A stretch of 64,000 nucleotides of DNA from CAUPWF01 sp964367905 (GCA_964367905.1 CAYIZP010000006.1:25024-89023), one strand, 5' to 3'; shown: positions 8,266-17,594, numbered from the stretch's first letter. Notes: generated from the letters alone by a model not told the origin. Made by a program: numbers and translations.

Positions 8266-9018
8266 TCAACCAAACCTCCCTGTAATATAATCCTCTGTTC
8301 TTTTGTCTGATGGTATGGAGAATAACTTCTCTGTATTGTTATATTCTACCATTTCTCCTAGCAAAAAGAAAGCCGTATTATCTGAAACTCTGGCTGCTTG
8401 CTGCATGTTGTGAGTAACCACGACTACCGTGTAGTCTTTTTTCAGATTTTCCATAAGTTCTTCTATCTTCAATGTTGAAATCGGGTCAAGTGCAGAGGTT
8501 GGCTCATCCATAAGCAAAACTTCTGGCTCCACTGCCAAAGCTCTCGCAATACAGATTCTCTGCTGTTGTCCACCCGAAAGTCCAAGTGCACTTTTCTTCA
8601 GACGATCTTTTACCTCATCGAAAATCGCAGCACCTCGAAGTGAACGTTCTACAATCTCATCTAATTCAGATTTATTCTTGATTCCATGAATCCTCGGTCC
8701 ATAAGCAATATTGTCATAGATACTCATTGGAAATGGATTCGGTTGTTGAAATACCATACCAACTTTTTTTCTAAGTCTTGTTGTATCTACGGTTGGAGCA
8801 TAGATATCCTCTCCATCTAATAAAATCTTCCCGTCGATTCTCACACAATCAACAAGGTCATTCATTCGATTGATACATTTCAAAAATGTAGATTTTCCAC
8901 ATCCAGATGGTCCGATGAATGCAGTGATTCCCTTTTCTTCAATTTCCATATTTACATTCTTCAGTGCATGATTATCACCATAGTGCAAATTCAAATCGTT
9001 TACAATTATTTTAGCCAT
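8266..9018 (-). CDS. pstB: Phosphate ABC transporter ATP-binding protein PstB
   Basis: This 250-residue cytoplasmic ATPase powers phosphate import. Walker A is GPSGCGKST near residue 36, the family-typical KCINRMNDL follows, the signature is LSGGQQQRICIARALA, Walker B is VLLMDEPTSALDP, and the H-loop is VVVVTHNMQQA. PstB-specific features include VGMVFQQPNPFPMSIYDNIAYGPR. The ribosome site AGGAGAA precedes the ATG. It sits between pstA and phoU in the usual order. Confidence 0.96.
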   Translation of the reverse strand: MAKIIVNDLNLHYGDNHALKNVNMEIEEKGITAFIGPSGCGKSTFLKCINRMNDLVDCVRIDGKILLDGEDIYAPTVDTTRLRKKVGMVFQQPNPFPMSIYDNIAYGPRIHGIKNKSELDEIVERSLRGAAIFDEVKDRLKKSALGLSGGQQQRICIARALAVEPEVLLMDEPTSALDPISTLKIEELMENLKKDYTVVVVTHNMQQAARVSDNTAFFLLGEMVEYNNTEKLFSIPSDKRTEDYITGRFG

Positions 9019-9032
9019 TTCGTTCTCCTAAA

Positions 9033-9905
9033 CTATTCTTTTCTATTCACATCAAATTTTCGTGCCAAGTATTTTGTGATAAAGTTGATAATGAGTACCA
9101 CCACTAACAATACACTTGCAATTCCAAACGCAACATCGTACTCGCCTTTTGACATACGCAAGTACAACTCTATGGTCAATGTTCCGCCTGATTCGAAGAT
9201 TTTCCCAAAGAAATCTGCAATATCTTTGGCTAACTTTCCGTCTGATCCTGCGGTAAATAATAGCGCTGCACTCTCTCCAACAATCCTTCCGATTGCTAAG
9301 ATAACTCCAGTGATAATTCCTGGCATAGCTGATGGAAGTAGCACCGTACGAATCATATACCATTTTGTTGCCCCGATTCCAAGTGAACCCTGACGGTAAC
9401 TCGCTGGAACTGTCTTTAATGCCTCTTGTGTATTCCGTGTGATCAATGGTAGAACCATAATCATCAAAGTCAAAGAACCTGTCAATATGGAATATCCCCA
9501 GATATATCCAAAGAACATCATCCCGAACAAACCATAGATAATGGATGGAATCCCTGATAAGGTCTCCGTTGTAAACTCAATAATAGAAACAAATTTTCCT
9601 GGTTTCGCATATTCATTTAGATAGATTGCACTTCCCACACCAATCGGTGTCGCAATCAATAATGTAATCACTACAATCATAACTGTATTTAAAATATTTC
9701 CCGCAATCCCTACCGTACCGGATACGAAACTTGAGGTAGTGGTTAGGAATGTCCAGTTCACCTGACCTAGGCCTCTAGCAAATACATAGATGATAATTCC
9801 TGCAATCAGCAATACGGATACTGCTGCTGCCATATAGATTAGGACATACATGACGATATCCGATACTCGTCTGTTTTTTTCGTTAATCGAAGGTGATTTA
9901 GTCAT
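9033..9905 (-). CDS. pstA: Phosphate ABC transporter permease PstA
   Basis: This 290-residue inner-membrane permease has about six hydrophobic segments and the binding-protein-dependent transport motif around LGIGATKWYMIRTVLLPSAMPGIITGVILAIGRIVGESAALLFTAG, typical for PstA. It pairs with PstC to form the phosphate channel. The start overlaps the pstC stop by eight bases, and a GGGAGAA ribosome site lies inside the end of pstC, indicating translational coupling. Confidence 0.95.
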   Translation of the reverse strand: MTKSPSINEKNRRVSDIVMYVLIYMAAAVSVLLIAGIIIYVFARGLGQVNWTFLTTTSSFVSGTVGIAGNILNTVMIVVITLLIATPIGVGSAIYLNEYAKPGKFVSIIEFTTETLSGIPSIIYGLFGMMFFGYIWGYSILTGSLTLMIMVLPLITRNTQEALKTVPASYRQGSLGIGATKWYMIRTVLLPSAMPGIITGVILAIGRIVGESAALLFTAGSDGKLAKDIADFFGKIFESGGTLTIELYLRMSKGEYDVAFGIASVLLVVVLIINFITKYLARKFDVNRKE

Positions 9906-10830
9906 GTTTCAATTCTCCCTTCTTTAAGATCTTAGTCAACGTAACATTAATAATCATAATGAATACAAATAGAATCAAGCCAATTGTAAACAATACTTCC
10001 CTATGTGTATCTGCTGAATATCCCATCTCACTTACAATTGCCGTTGTCAAGAAACGAACCGAGTTAAATGGAAGTGGCATATTTACACTAGAGCCAGAAA
10101 CTAAAGTGATGGCCATGGCCTCTCCAATGGCTCTACCAACACCGAGTACAATCGCTGTGATTACACCTGATTTTGCTGCCGGTAATGTCACCTTGAAGAT
10201 GGTCTGAATCTTACTACCACCTAAGGCAAGGGACGCACAACGTAGATAATCTGGCACTGCCTTTAGCGATGATGTACTTACATTAATTACCGTTGGTAGA
10301 ATCATAATTGCTAATACAATAACTGCAGATAGCAAGTTCGCCCCCCCAGTAAATTGGTGAGTCTCGCTGCCCTCAAAAATAAATAATTCTAACTTATACA
10401 TCAATGGATTTAATATGTAAACCCCTAACAGTCCATATACTACAGATGGGATACCAGCAAGTAACTCTACTGCTGGTTGAACAATTTTCACCAATCCTTT
10501 TGGTGCCACTTCACTGATGAATACTGCTGTGAGAATTCCGATTGGCACCCCTATTAGAATCGCTAATCCTGTACCCAAAACTGATGTTAAGATAACCCAA
10601 AGGATACCAAATTGTGGCTCTGCTGCTGTCGGAGCCCAAGTCGTTGTAAATAAAATTTCAAACAAGCCAACTTCAAAGATTGCTGGCGTTCCGTTTAGAA
10701 TCATGAAGAAAGTAATGGTCGCTACTGCTAAAATCGCAGCAAAGGCACAGAAGATGAATACCATCTGTGCCACTTTCTCAACCAATGCCTTCTCTTTTTG
10801 ATTTCTAACAATTGAGTATTGTTCTTTCAT
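9898..10830 (-). CDS. pstC: Phosphate ABC transporter permease PstC
   Basis: This 310-residue permease has a first membrane helix at about residues 17-42, an extracytoplasmic loop typical for PstC (LFEILFTTTWAPTAAEPQFGILWVILTSVLGTGLAILIGVPIG), and the cytoplasmic EAA-like loop LALGGSKIQTIFKVTLPAAKSGVITAIVLGVGRAIGEAMAI. It works with PstA and PstB and receives phosphate from PstS. It lies 43 bases after pstS. Confidence 0.95.
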   Translation of the reverse strand: MKEQYSIVRNQKEKALVEKVAQMVFIFCAFAAILAVATITFFMILNGTPAIFEVGLFEILFTTTWAPTAAEPQFGILWVILTSVLGTGLAILIGVPIGILTAVFISEVAPKGLVKIVQPAVELLAGIPSVVYGLLGVYILNPLMYKLELFIFEGSETHQFTGGANLLSAVIVLAIMILPTVINVSTSSLKAVPDYLRCASLALGGSKIQTIFKVTLPAAKSGVITAIVLGVGRAIGEAMAITLVSGSSVNMPLPFNSVRFLTTAIVSEMGYSADTHREVLFTIGLILFVFIMIINVTLTKILKKGELKHD

Positions 10831-10872
10831 TGAGATTCGTTCCTTATCATTGTGAGATTTTGCTGTGATTTA

Positions 10873-11790
10873 TTAGTTTACTGGTACAAGTCCTACTTGC
10901 GCTACAATTGCTTGACCTTCCGCACTGAATACATAGTCAAAGAATGCTTGCACTACATCGCTTTGCTCTTCGATTGGTCCGTTTGTTGCCATAACGAATG
11001 GTCTGCTTAATGTGTATGTTCCAGCTTTGATATTGTCAGCTGTTACTTCTACACCTTCATAGCTAAGCGCTTTTACAGTATCGTTCAATGCATCTAATGA
11101 AACATATCCGATTGCACCTGGTGTTGCACTAACTTGTGCCATAACTGTTCCTGTCGAATCTAATTCTGATGCATATTCACAAGCATCTTCTACTCCAAGG
11201 ATTTCTTCGAAAGCTCCTCTTGTACCTGAACCAGCCTCACGTCCGATTACTACGATTGGTTGATCTGCTCCACCTTCAACGTCTGACCAGTTTGTGATTT
11301 CACCTGTGTAGATCGCTACTAGGTCATCCATAGAGATGTTTGCTACTTCGTTTGCTGTATCCACTACAACTGCGATTCCATCGATTGCAACGATGTTCTC
11401 AACTGCTCCAGCTTCTACTTCTGAATCTTTTAAATTTCTTGAAGCATTTCCTACATCAACCGTTCCAGAAAGCACTTGCTCAACTCCTGCTGATGAACCA
11501 ACAAACTCTGCTGTTAATTCTACATCTGGAAGTACTTCTAAGATTGTTTCTTGATATGTCTTCACTAATTTTTCCATAGATGTTGATCCTGATAATGCAA
11601 CCACACCACTTACATCTGCTGCTGGCGCTTCTTCTGTTGCTTCCTCAGCTGGTGCCTCTTCTGCTGGTGCCTCTTCTGCTGTTGCTGTTTCCTCTGCTGG
11701 TGCCTCTTCTGCTGGTGCTGAACATCCTACTGCCATTGCCCCTACCATTACTGTTGCTGTAAGTAATGCGATTAATTTTTTCATTTTCAT
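10873..11790 (-). CDS. pstS: Phosphate-binding lipoprotein PstS
   Basis: This extracellular phosphate receptor is about 305 residues long. A lipoprotein signal (MKMKKLIALLTATVMVGAMA then VGC) is followed by a low-complexity Ala/Glu/Pro linker. The PBP-like fold shows phosphate-site motifs: LSGSTSMEKL near the N-terminus, VDVGNASRNLKDSE, IVVIGREAGSGTRGAFEEIL and TPGAIGYVSLDAL. I take the ATG at 11790 because AAAGGAGA lies just upstream; the longer frame places charged residues before the signal peptide. It is the first gene of the operon, directly behind the Pho box. Confidence 0.95.
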   Translation of the reverse strand: MKMKKLIALLTATVMVGAMAVGCSAPAEEAPAEETATAEEAPAEEAPAEEATEEAPAADVSGVVALSGSTSMEKLVKTYQETILEVLPDVELTAEFVGSSAGVEQVLSGTVDVGNASRNLKDSEVEAGAVENIVAIDGIAVVVDTANEVANISMDDLVAIYTGEITNWSDVEGGADQPIVVIGREAGSGTRGAFEEILGVEDACEYASELDSTGTVMAQVSATPGAIGYVSLDALNDTVKALSYEGVEVTADNIKAGTYTLSRPFVMATNGPIEEQSDVVQAFFDYVFSAEGQAIVAQVGLVPVN

Positions 11791-11861
11791 AATTTTCTCC
11801 TTTAAACTATTATTCAATCTTTTTTCAATGTGCTAGTTCCAATTTCTTAAGCACAAATATG

Positions 11862-11916
11862 ATTATATAGATGAAATGTAAAGTTCAATATCGGAGTTAT
11901 GTAAAGTTTATGTAAA
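11862..11916 (-). promoter_or_regulatory. Pho box and promoter of the pst operon
   Basis: On the minus strand three TTTACAT heptamers occur at 11916-11910, 11905-11899 and 11882-11876, with spacings of 11 and 23 bases, so the array fits an 11-bp direct-repeat PhoB/PhoP site with one degenerate unit. A TATAAT -10 box lies at 11867-11862 and there is only a weak -35, as expected for an activator-dependent promoter. The site overlaps the last codons of the upstream yqeC gene. Confidence 0.75.
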
Positions 11917-12618
11917 ATTTATTTTTCTCTTAGCCCATCTCGCCGTGTTAACTCTAGATTCGTCGTCGCATTTGTTTAACACTAATATGAATTGTCTGTC
12001 ATTCACATCCTTTTTTAATATATTTTTAGAGTATACCATATTTAAAACATCGTCTATCTCTACGATATCTTTTTGTTTCTTCCCTAGTCTATCTTCCACA
12101 TATTCACTTCGAAAGCAAACTTCCTCATATGTTCGCCCCAATGCATCCATCCCAATCACCCCTATTACAAGATTCGATTCTTGTGGAATCACGGGCTCTG
12201 TATCATTTGGCAACTTACATGGGTAGCCCTTGGCTCCATCCGCTTCTATGAAAACCATGTCGGCCTCTTGCATAAAAAGATTCCACTCCCCTTCTGCAAG
12301 CACTTTGAGCTTTGCTTGTCCACTCGGCCTACCAACCACTGCGAATCCGCTCGCCTTCCACAAAGCCCTTACCTCCTTCATATCTTTCGCCCATATCTTC
12401 TCTTGTGGTATAAAGATATGTGTAGTCGTCGTTGCGATTACCCTCTTGCCCTTCCTAGCAAAATAGGATGCAAGCTCATACATAATGGTGGTTTTACCAC
12501 CCCCACCAACTAGGGATACAATCAGTTTCTCCCCAGAGCCCTCTTGTATCCCATCTACTATTTCCTCAAATTCATTCAAAAAATTTGTTTCCAACTTCCC
12601 TCTAAGCAATACGTTCAT
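11908..12618 (-). CDS. yqeC: Selenium-dependent hydroxylase accessory protein YqeC-like
   Basis: This 236-residue protein carries a P-loop (VSLVGGGGKTTIMYELASYF) and FIEADGAKGYPCKLPNDTEPVIP, both characteristic of YqeC, which is linked with selenium-dependent molybdenum hydroxylases. The end holds ILVLNKCDD, a GTPase-like G4 motif. The ATG at 12618 forms an ATGA overlap with the xdhC stop and has the site GGAGGAGAGGG upstream, so the pair is translationally coupled. No hydroxylase subunits are present in this window; the target enzyme must be elsewhere. The exact reaction is not established. Confidence 0.82.
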   Translation of the reverse strand: MNVLLRGKLETNFLNEFEEIVDGIQEGSGEKLIVSLVGGGGKTTIMYELASYFARKGKRVIATTTTHIFIPQEKIWAKDMKEVRALWKASGFAVVGRPSGQAKLKVLAEGEWNLFMQEADMVFIEADGAKGYPCKLPNDTEPVIPQESNLVIGVIGMDALGRTYEEVCFRSEYVEDRLGKKQKDIVEIDDVLNMVYSKNILKKDVNDRQFILVLNKCDDESRVNTARWAKRKINFT

Positions 12619-13592
12619 CGTAATAACCCTCTCCTCCATTGAATTAGCTCACCAACTACGGAAATCGCCAACTCTTGGGGGGTCTGTGCACCAATATCAA
12701 GTCCAATCGGTGTAATAATTCTCTCCTCCACACCTTCATAGCCTTCCTCCATTAATGTTTGAAATGTTTGCGTCTTCTTCCGCTTACTTCCCATAAGTCC
12801 AATATACGATGCCTTCGTGTCAAGAACATAACGTAACACATCTGCATCACCTTCGTGTCCTCTGGTCATCACACATACCCCATCATTTGCCCCAATGGTC
12901 AGATTCGTCCCACCCTCTTTCATCTCCTGCAAGTCCTTAAAATTTATCTTCCTTACATTTTTCGCATTTGGGAATCGCTCCTTGCATGCAAATTCATCCC
13001 GATCATCCACTACATAATACGGAAAATCCAGACCATCTAACAACTTTGTAACCTCTAAGGAAACATGACCCCCACCGAAGATATATATAACTGGTTTTTC
13101 CTCGATTGGTATGTAGAACCTCTTCGTATCACTCATATCAATTCTGTTGGTTTGCTCTTTTTTCATTTGTCCTTCACCAACAATACTCACTTGTTCCACA
13201 TCGAGACTCAAAAACCATTTATCTTCACTCTCACTTTTATTGTCTTTATAAATCGAATTTAGTTCCACTATTGATTCCATCTCATTAATAGGGGTGAACA
13301 GTATTTCTGCACTACCTCCACATATCATCCCTAGAGCCCCTGCCTTTGAATTATCCAACTCAAACCAGCGATATTCACCCCTTTCCTGTCCAATCATAGA
13401 TTGTGCCAAACTCTTGCACTCATGTTCTAGCGCCCCCCCACCGATACTTCCTACTAAGACTCCTTCTACTCCTACCACCATCATTGCTCCCCTCTTCCGT
13501 GGTGTAGAGCCCTTTGTTTGTGTCACGGTAGCTAAGACAACCTTTTTCTTTTCATTGACTTCATCTAAGATACATTGAAATATTTCCTTCAT
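12615..13592 (-). CDS. xdhC: XdhC/CoxI family molybdenum-enzyme maturation protein
   Basis: This 325-residue protein belongs to the XdhC/CoxI family, which handles the molybdenum cofactor during insertion into xanthine dehydrogenase-type enzymes. The N-terminal XdhC domain shows VVLATVTQTKGSTPRKRGAMMVV, GSIGGGALEHE and MICGGSAEILFTP. The C-terminal Rossmann domain shows YIFGGGHVSLEVTKLL, VVDDRDEFACKERFPNA, VMTRGHEGDADVLRYVL and SYIGLMGSKRK. It is followed in an overlapping frame by yqeC. Upstream lies the unusual array of repeated units described at 13635-13900, which probably contains its control region. A GAGGGGTG site precedes the ATG. Confidence 0.88.
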   Translation of the reverse strand: MKEIFQCILDEVNEKKKVVLATVTQTKGSTPRKRGAMMVVGVEGVLVGSIGGGALEHECKSLAQSMIGQERGEYRWFELDNSKAGALGMICGGSAEILFTPINEMESIVELNSIYKDNKSESEDKWFLSLDVEQVSIVGEGQMKKEQTNRIDMSDTKRFYIPIEEKPVIYIFGGGHVSLEVTKLLDGLDFPYYVVDDRDEFACKERFPNAKNVRKINFKDLQEMKEGGTNLTIGANDGVCVMTRGHEGDADVLRYVLDTKASYIGLMGSKRKKTQTFQTLMEEGYEGVEERIITPIGLDIGAQTPQELAISVVGELIQWRRGLLR

Positions 13593-13634
13593 AGTAATAA
13601 CGCACCCCTCTTAATCTAGTTTTTTTACATGTCT

Positions 13635-13900
13635 ATGACGAATACATATAAAACCTCTTAAAATTATGTTTTTATATGCAATTTCTTCCACTAAAAATCA
13701 CATTTCAATGACAATTACATATAAGATGTGAATTTGTTTATAATATTATATGTAAACCAAGAAACAATCAAGTGATTTCTCGACAAAATTACATATAATC
13801 GAATGGATTTTTCATATTCTTATCTGTAAAGCACCTTCAGTAGGTCAATTTATCATCACAAAAACATATAAGTCTGGTTATAGAAGTTAAATTTATATGT
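13635..13900. repeat. Array of four degenerate 73-74 bp units with inverted 8-mers upstream of xdhC
   Basis: The 8-mer ACATATAA occurs at 13644, 13717, 13791 and 13864 (steps of 73, 74, 73). Its complement TTATATGT, or a one-mismatch form, occurs at 13672, 13746, 13820 and 13893 (steps of 74, 74, 73). Each unit therefore holds ACATATAA, 20-21 unrelated bases, then TTATATGT. A short TGACAAWT-like stretch precedes most of the ACATATAA copies. Bases between the motifs are not conserved. A step of 73.5 bp equals seven helical turns, so all sites of one type face the same side of the DNA. The array fills most of the 393-bp region between nifJ and xdhC. Binding sites for a cooperative regulator are the simplest explanation; I recognise no known element. 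Confidence 0.75.
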
Positions 13901-13931
13901 ATCTGGAATTTTTTTAAATTAGATAGGGTAC

Positions 13932-13977
13932 AAAAAGGACAGGGAAGATATGAGTGATACTCATCCTTCCCTGCCCC
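13932..13977 (-). terminator. Terminator hairpin after nifJ (repeat family B, copy 1)
   Basis: The minus-strand stem GGCAGGGAAG...CTTCCCTGTCC encloses a second stem GATGAGT/ACTCAT and is followed by TTTTT. It begins 9 bases past the nifJ stop. A related hairpin with the same AGATATGAG...CTCATCC core occurs at 23602-23646. Confidence 0.85.
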
Positions 13978-13985
13978 GAATTATT

Positions 13986-16900
13986 TTATTCTTCTGAACC
14001 GTAAAGTGTTACTAACTTAGTTAAGTATTGATAACGCTCTTTTGCAGCTTCTTCTGATTGTGCAAATAATGCTTCTGCTCTCTCAGGATTTTGTCTCATT
14101 AATGAGTTGTAACGAACTTCGCCATCCAAGAATGCTCTAAAGCTTTCTGTTGGAGCCTTACTGTCTAGAGTAAATTTCTTCTCTGCAGTAGGGTTGAAGC
14201 GGAAGTTGTGCCAATATCCTGACTTAACAGCTAATTCTTCTTCTGTTTGTGCCTTGCTCATCCCTTGTTTGATTCCGTGGTTGATACAAGGAGCATAAGC
14301 GATTACTAATGATGGTCCTGGATATGCTTCTGCTTCTGCGATCGCTTTTACTGTTTGGTTATAATCAGCTCCCATAGCGATTTGTGCAACATATACATAG
14401 CCATAGCTCATTGCAATGCTTGCAAGGTCTTTCTTCTTCACATCTTTACCGCCAGCTGCGAATTGTGCAATCGCTCCTGTTGGTGTTGCTTTCGAAGATT
14501 GTCCACCTGTGTTAGAGTAAACTTCTGTATCAAATACCATGATGTTTACATCTTCTCCACTAGCTAATACGTGGTCAACTCCACCGAATCCGATATCGTA
14601 AGCCCATCCGTCTCCACCGAAGATCCATTGAGATTTCTTAGCTAAGAAATCTTTATCGTTAAGCAATGTTGCTTTTTCTTCACATGAGCAATCTGCTGCT
14701 TCTAGTGCTGCAACTAGCTTGTCTGTTGCTGCTGTGTTCTTAGAACCATCTAAGAATGTATCGATGTATTCTTGTCCAGCTGCTACAACTGCTTCGTTTC
14801 CACCGTTTGCAACTAAAGCTTCAACTTTTGCTTTTAATCTATTTCTCAAAGTTTTTTGAGCTAGATACATACCTAAACCGAACTCAGCATTGTCTTCGAA
14901 CAATGAGTTAGACCATGCTGGTCCTTTTCCTTCTGGAGTTCTTGTATAAGGTGTTGATGGTGAAGAGTTACCCCAGATTGAAGAACAACCTGTTGCATTT
15001 GCAATGTACATTCTATCACCGAATAATTGTGTGATTAACTTCGCATAAGGTGTTTCTCCACAACCTGCACAAGCTCCTGAGAACTCAAGTAATGGTTGTA
15101 AGAATTGGCTACCTTTTACTGTATCTGGCTTGAATTTAGCAACCACTTCTGCATTTACAGGAATTGCTGTACCAAAGTCAAATTTCACTTGCTCGTATAC
15201 ATTTGCTTCCATGTTCTCCATAACAAGAGCTTTCTCGCCCTTTTTACCAGGACAAACATTTGCACATGATCCACATCCTGCACAGTCGTATGCTGATACA
15301 ACCATAGAGAATTTCATTCCAGGCATTCCAGTCATGTCGATTGTCTCGAATCCTTCTGGTGCGTTCGCTGCTTCTGCCTCTGTTAATGCCACTGGACGAA
15401 TCGCTGCGTGAGGACAAACATATGCACAACGGTTACATTGGATACATGTCTCACATTTCCACATTGGGATATCTACTGCGATACCACGCTTCTCGAATGC
15501 AGATGTTCCTGATGGTGTAGAACCATCAACATAATCAACAAATGCAGATACAGGAAGTGAGTTACCTTCTTGTGCATTTACTTTTGCTTGGATGTTCTTA
15601 GCGAAATCTACTGCATCAGCAAATCCATTCTCCGCCTTAGGAACGAATAAACCTTCGTCTTCACAAGACTTCCATGATTCAGGAACTTCAATCTTAACGA
15701 TTTTCTTAGCACCTGCATCGATTGCATCATAGTTCATTTGAACGACTTTATCACCTTTTTTACCATAAGAAGCTTTCGCTGCCGCCTTCATCAATTCGTT
15801 TGCTTTGTCTGAAGGAATGATTTTCGCTAATTCAAAGAATGCAGATTGAAGTATTGTGTTGATACGTCCGCCAAGTCCGATTTCTTTTCCTAATTGAATA
15901 CCATCGATGGTATAGAATTGGATATTGTGGTCTGCGATAAAAGCTTTTACTTGTCCAGGTAAGTGTTTCTCAAGTCCTGCCATATCCCAAGAACAGTTCA
16001 ATAGGAATGTTCCGCCATCTACAACTTCTTGTACCATGTTGTATTTGTCAACATATGAAGGGTTATGACATGCAACGAAGTTAGCCTTCTTAATTAGGTA
16101 TGTTGACTTGATTGGTGTATGTCCAAAACGAAGGTGAGACATTGTAACACCACCTGATTTTTTAGAATCATACTCAAAATATGCTTGTGCATACATGTCT
16201 GTATTATCACCAATGATTTTGATTGAGTTCTTGTTCGCACCAACAGTACCGTCAGCACCAAGTCCCCAGAACTTACAGTTGATCGTTCCCTCTGGAGTTG
16301 TGATAACTGGCTCACCAACTTCTAGAGATAATCCTGTAACATCATCTACGATACCAACAGTAAATACTGCTTTCTCTGTGTTGTTAAGAACTGCGATGAT
16401 TTGTGCAGGTGTTGTATCTTTTGAACCTAAACCATAACGTCCAGAAAGGATTTGAACTCCGTCAAACTTGCTTCCTCTTAGAGCTGTAACAACATCTAAG
16501 TATAATGGCTCACCAAGTGCTCCTGGCTCTTTTGTTCTATCTAATACAGAGATTGTCTTAACTGTATCTGGAATTGCATTGATTAAAGCTTCCGCTGAGA
16601 ATGGTCTGTAAAGACGTACTTTAACAACACCAACTTTTTCTCCAGCTGCTAGTAAATGATCGATGGTTTCATCGATTGTATCACATACAGAACCCATAGC
16701 AATGATAACTCTCTCTGCATCTGGTGCTCCGTGATAGTTGAATAATTTATAGTTTGTACCGATTTTAGCATTCACCTTGTCCATGTACTCTTGTACGATT
16801 GCTGGCAATGCTGTATAAGTAGAGTTACATGCTTCTCTCGCTTGGAAGAAGATGTCAGGGTTTTGTGCGGAACCTCTATGACATGGGTGGTTTGGATTCA

Positions 16901-17522
16901 ATGCATGCTTTCTGAATGCATCGATTGCATCTTCATCTACCATATCTTTTAGATCTTCATAATCCCATGTTTCGATTTTTTGTACTTCGTGAGATGTTCT
17001 AAATCCATCAAAGAAGTTGATGAATGGTACTTTCCCTTTGATACCAGCGCAGTGTGCTACTGGTGTTAAGTCCATTACCTCTTGAACACTTCCCTCACAT
17101 AACATTGCACATCCTGTTTGACGACATGCATATACATCAGAGTGATCTCCGAAGATAGACAATGCGTGACTAGCTACTGCACGAGCCGACACGTTAAATA
17201 CACCTGGTAATTGCTCACCAGCGATTTTATATAGGTTCGGAATCATAAGTAGTAAACCTTGTGATGCAGTATATGTTGTTGTCAACGCTCCTGCCGATAA
17301 CGAACCGTGTACTGTACCTGCTGCTCCCGCCTCTGATTGCATTTCAGTTACATGAACTTCTTGTCCAAAAATATTCTTTCTTCCTTGAGTTGCCCACTCA
17401 TCTGTTGCTTCTGCCATAACAGAAGATGGTGTGATTGGATAGATAGCCGCTACATCTGTATATGCATATGACGCATGTGCCGCAGCATGGTTACCATCCA
17501 TTGTCTTCATTTTTCTAGACAT
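13986..17522 (-). CDS. nifJ: Pyruvate:ferredoxin (flavodoxin) oxidoreductase
   Basis: This 1178-residue single-chain enzyme decarboxylates pyruvate to acetyl-CoA and CO2 and passes electrons to ferredoxin, the central step of clostridial fermentation. The domain order is complete: N-terminal TPP pyrimidine domain (GNHAAAHASYAYTDVAAIYPITPSS), middle gamma domain (GLGADGTVGANKNSIKIIGD), the 4Fe-4S pair CETCIQCNRCAYVCPHAAI and CAGCGSCANVCPG, and the TPP pyrophosphate domain (CAGCGETPYAKLITQLFGDR, GGDGWAYDIGFGGVDHVLAS, DTEVYSNTGGQSSKATPTGA). AAGGAGGATATTATA precedes the ATG. It is monocistronic with its own promoter (17566-17594) and terminator. Confidence 0.97.
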   Translation of the reverse strand: MSRKMKTMDGNHAAAHASYAYTDVAAIYPITPSSVMAEATDEWATQGRKNIFGQEVHVTEMQSEAGAAGTVHGSLSAGALTTTYTASQGLLLMIPNLYKIAGEQLPGVFNVSARAVASHALSIFGDHSDVYACRQTGCAMLCEGSVQEVMDLTPVAHCAGIKGKVPFINFFDGFRTSHEVQKIETWDYEDLKDMVDEDAIDAFRKHALNPNHPCHRGSAQNPDIFFQAREACNSTYTALPAIVQEYMDKVNAKIGTNYKLFNYHGAPDAERVIIAMGSVCDTIDETIDHLLAAGEKVGVVKVRLYRPFSAEALINAIPDTVKTISVLDRTKEPGALGEPLYLDVVTALRGSKFDGVQILSGRYGLGSKDTTPAQIIAVLNNTEKAVFTVGIVDDVTGLSLEVGEPVITTPEGTINCKFWGLGADGTVGANKNSIKIIGDNTDMYAQAYFEYDSKKSGGVTMSHLRFGHTPIKSTYLIKKANFVACHNPSYVDKYNMVQEVVDGGTFLLNCSWDMAGLEKHLPGQVKAFIADHNIQFYTIDGIQLGKEIGLGGRINTILQSAFFELAKIIPSDKANELMKAAAKASYGKKGDKVVQMNYDAIDAGAKKIVKIEVPESWKSCEDEGLFVPKAENGFADAVDFAKNIQAKVNAQEGNSLPVSAFVDYVDGSTPSGTSAFEKRGIAVDIPMWKCETCIQCNRCAYVCPHAAIRPVALTEAEAANAPEGFETIDMTGMPGMKFSMVVSAYDCAGCGSCANVCPGKKGEKALVMENMEANVYEQVKFDFGTAIPVNAEVVAKFKPDTVKGSQFLQPLLEFSGACAGCGETPYAKLITQLFGDRMYIANATGCSSIWGNSSPSTPYTRTPEGKGPAWSNSLFEDNAEFGLGMYLAQKTLRNRLKAKVEALVANGGNEAVVAAGQEYIDTFLDGSKNTAATDKLVAALEAADCSCEEKATLLNDKDFLAKKSQWIFGGDGWAYDIGFGGVDHVLASGEDVNIMVFDTEVYSNTGGQSSKATPTGAIAQFAAGGKDVKKKDLASIAMSYGYVYVAQIAMGADYNQTVKAIAEAEAYPGPSLVIAYAPCINHGIKQGMSKAQTEEELAVKSGYWHNFRFNPTAEKKFTLDSKAPTESFRAFLDGEVRYNSLMRQNPERAEALFAQSEEAAKERYQYLTKLVTLYGSEE

Positions 17523-17565
17523 TATAATATCCTCCTTAATATGATAGCTTTATTCGCTAAAGAAT

Positions 17566-17594
17566 ATTATAGCCTTATCCTCGTAAAATGTCTA
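17566..17594 (-). promoter_or_regulatory. Sigma-A promoter of nifJ
   Basis: TAGACA (17594-17589) and TATAAT (17571-17566) are separated by 17 nt on the minus strand and lie about 45 bases before the nifJ start. Confidence 0.7.

Noticed and set aside
10873..11790. Plus-strand Leu-rich frames opposite pstS
   Set aside because: They mirror the Ala/Glu repeat of the lipoprotein linker and have no start signals.
13635..13900. CRISPR array with 73-bp period
   Set aside because: Only the 8-mers are conserved; neither a 25-36 nt direct repeat nor equal-length spacers exist, and no cas genes are present.
13600..13930. Purine or molybdenum-cofactor riboswitch before xdhC
   Set aside because: The conserved purine-riboswitch core and the Moco RNA motifs could not be found on the minus strand; the repeated structure does not fit a single aptamer.
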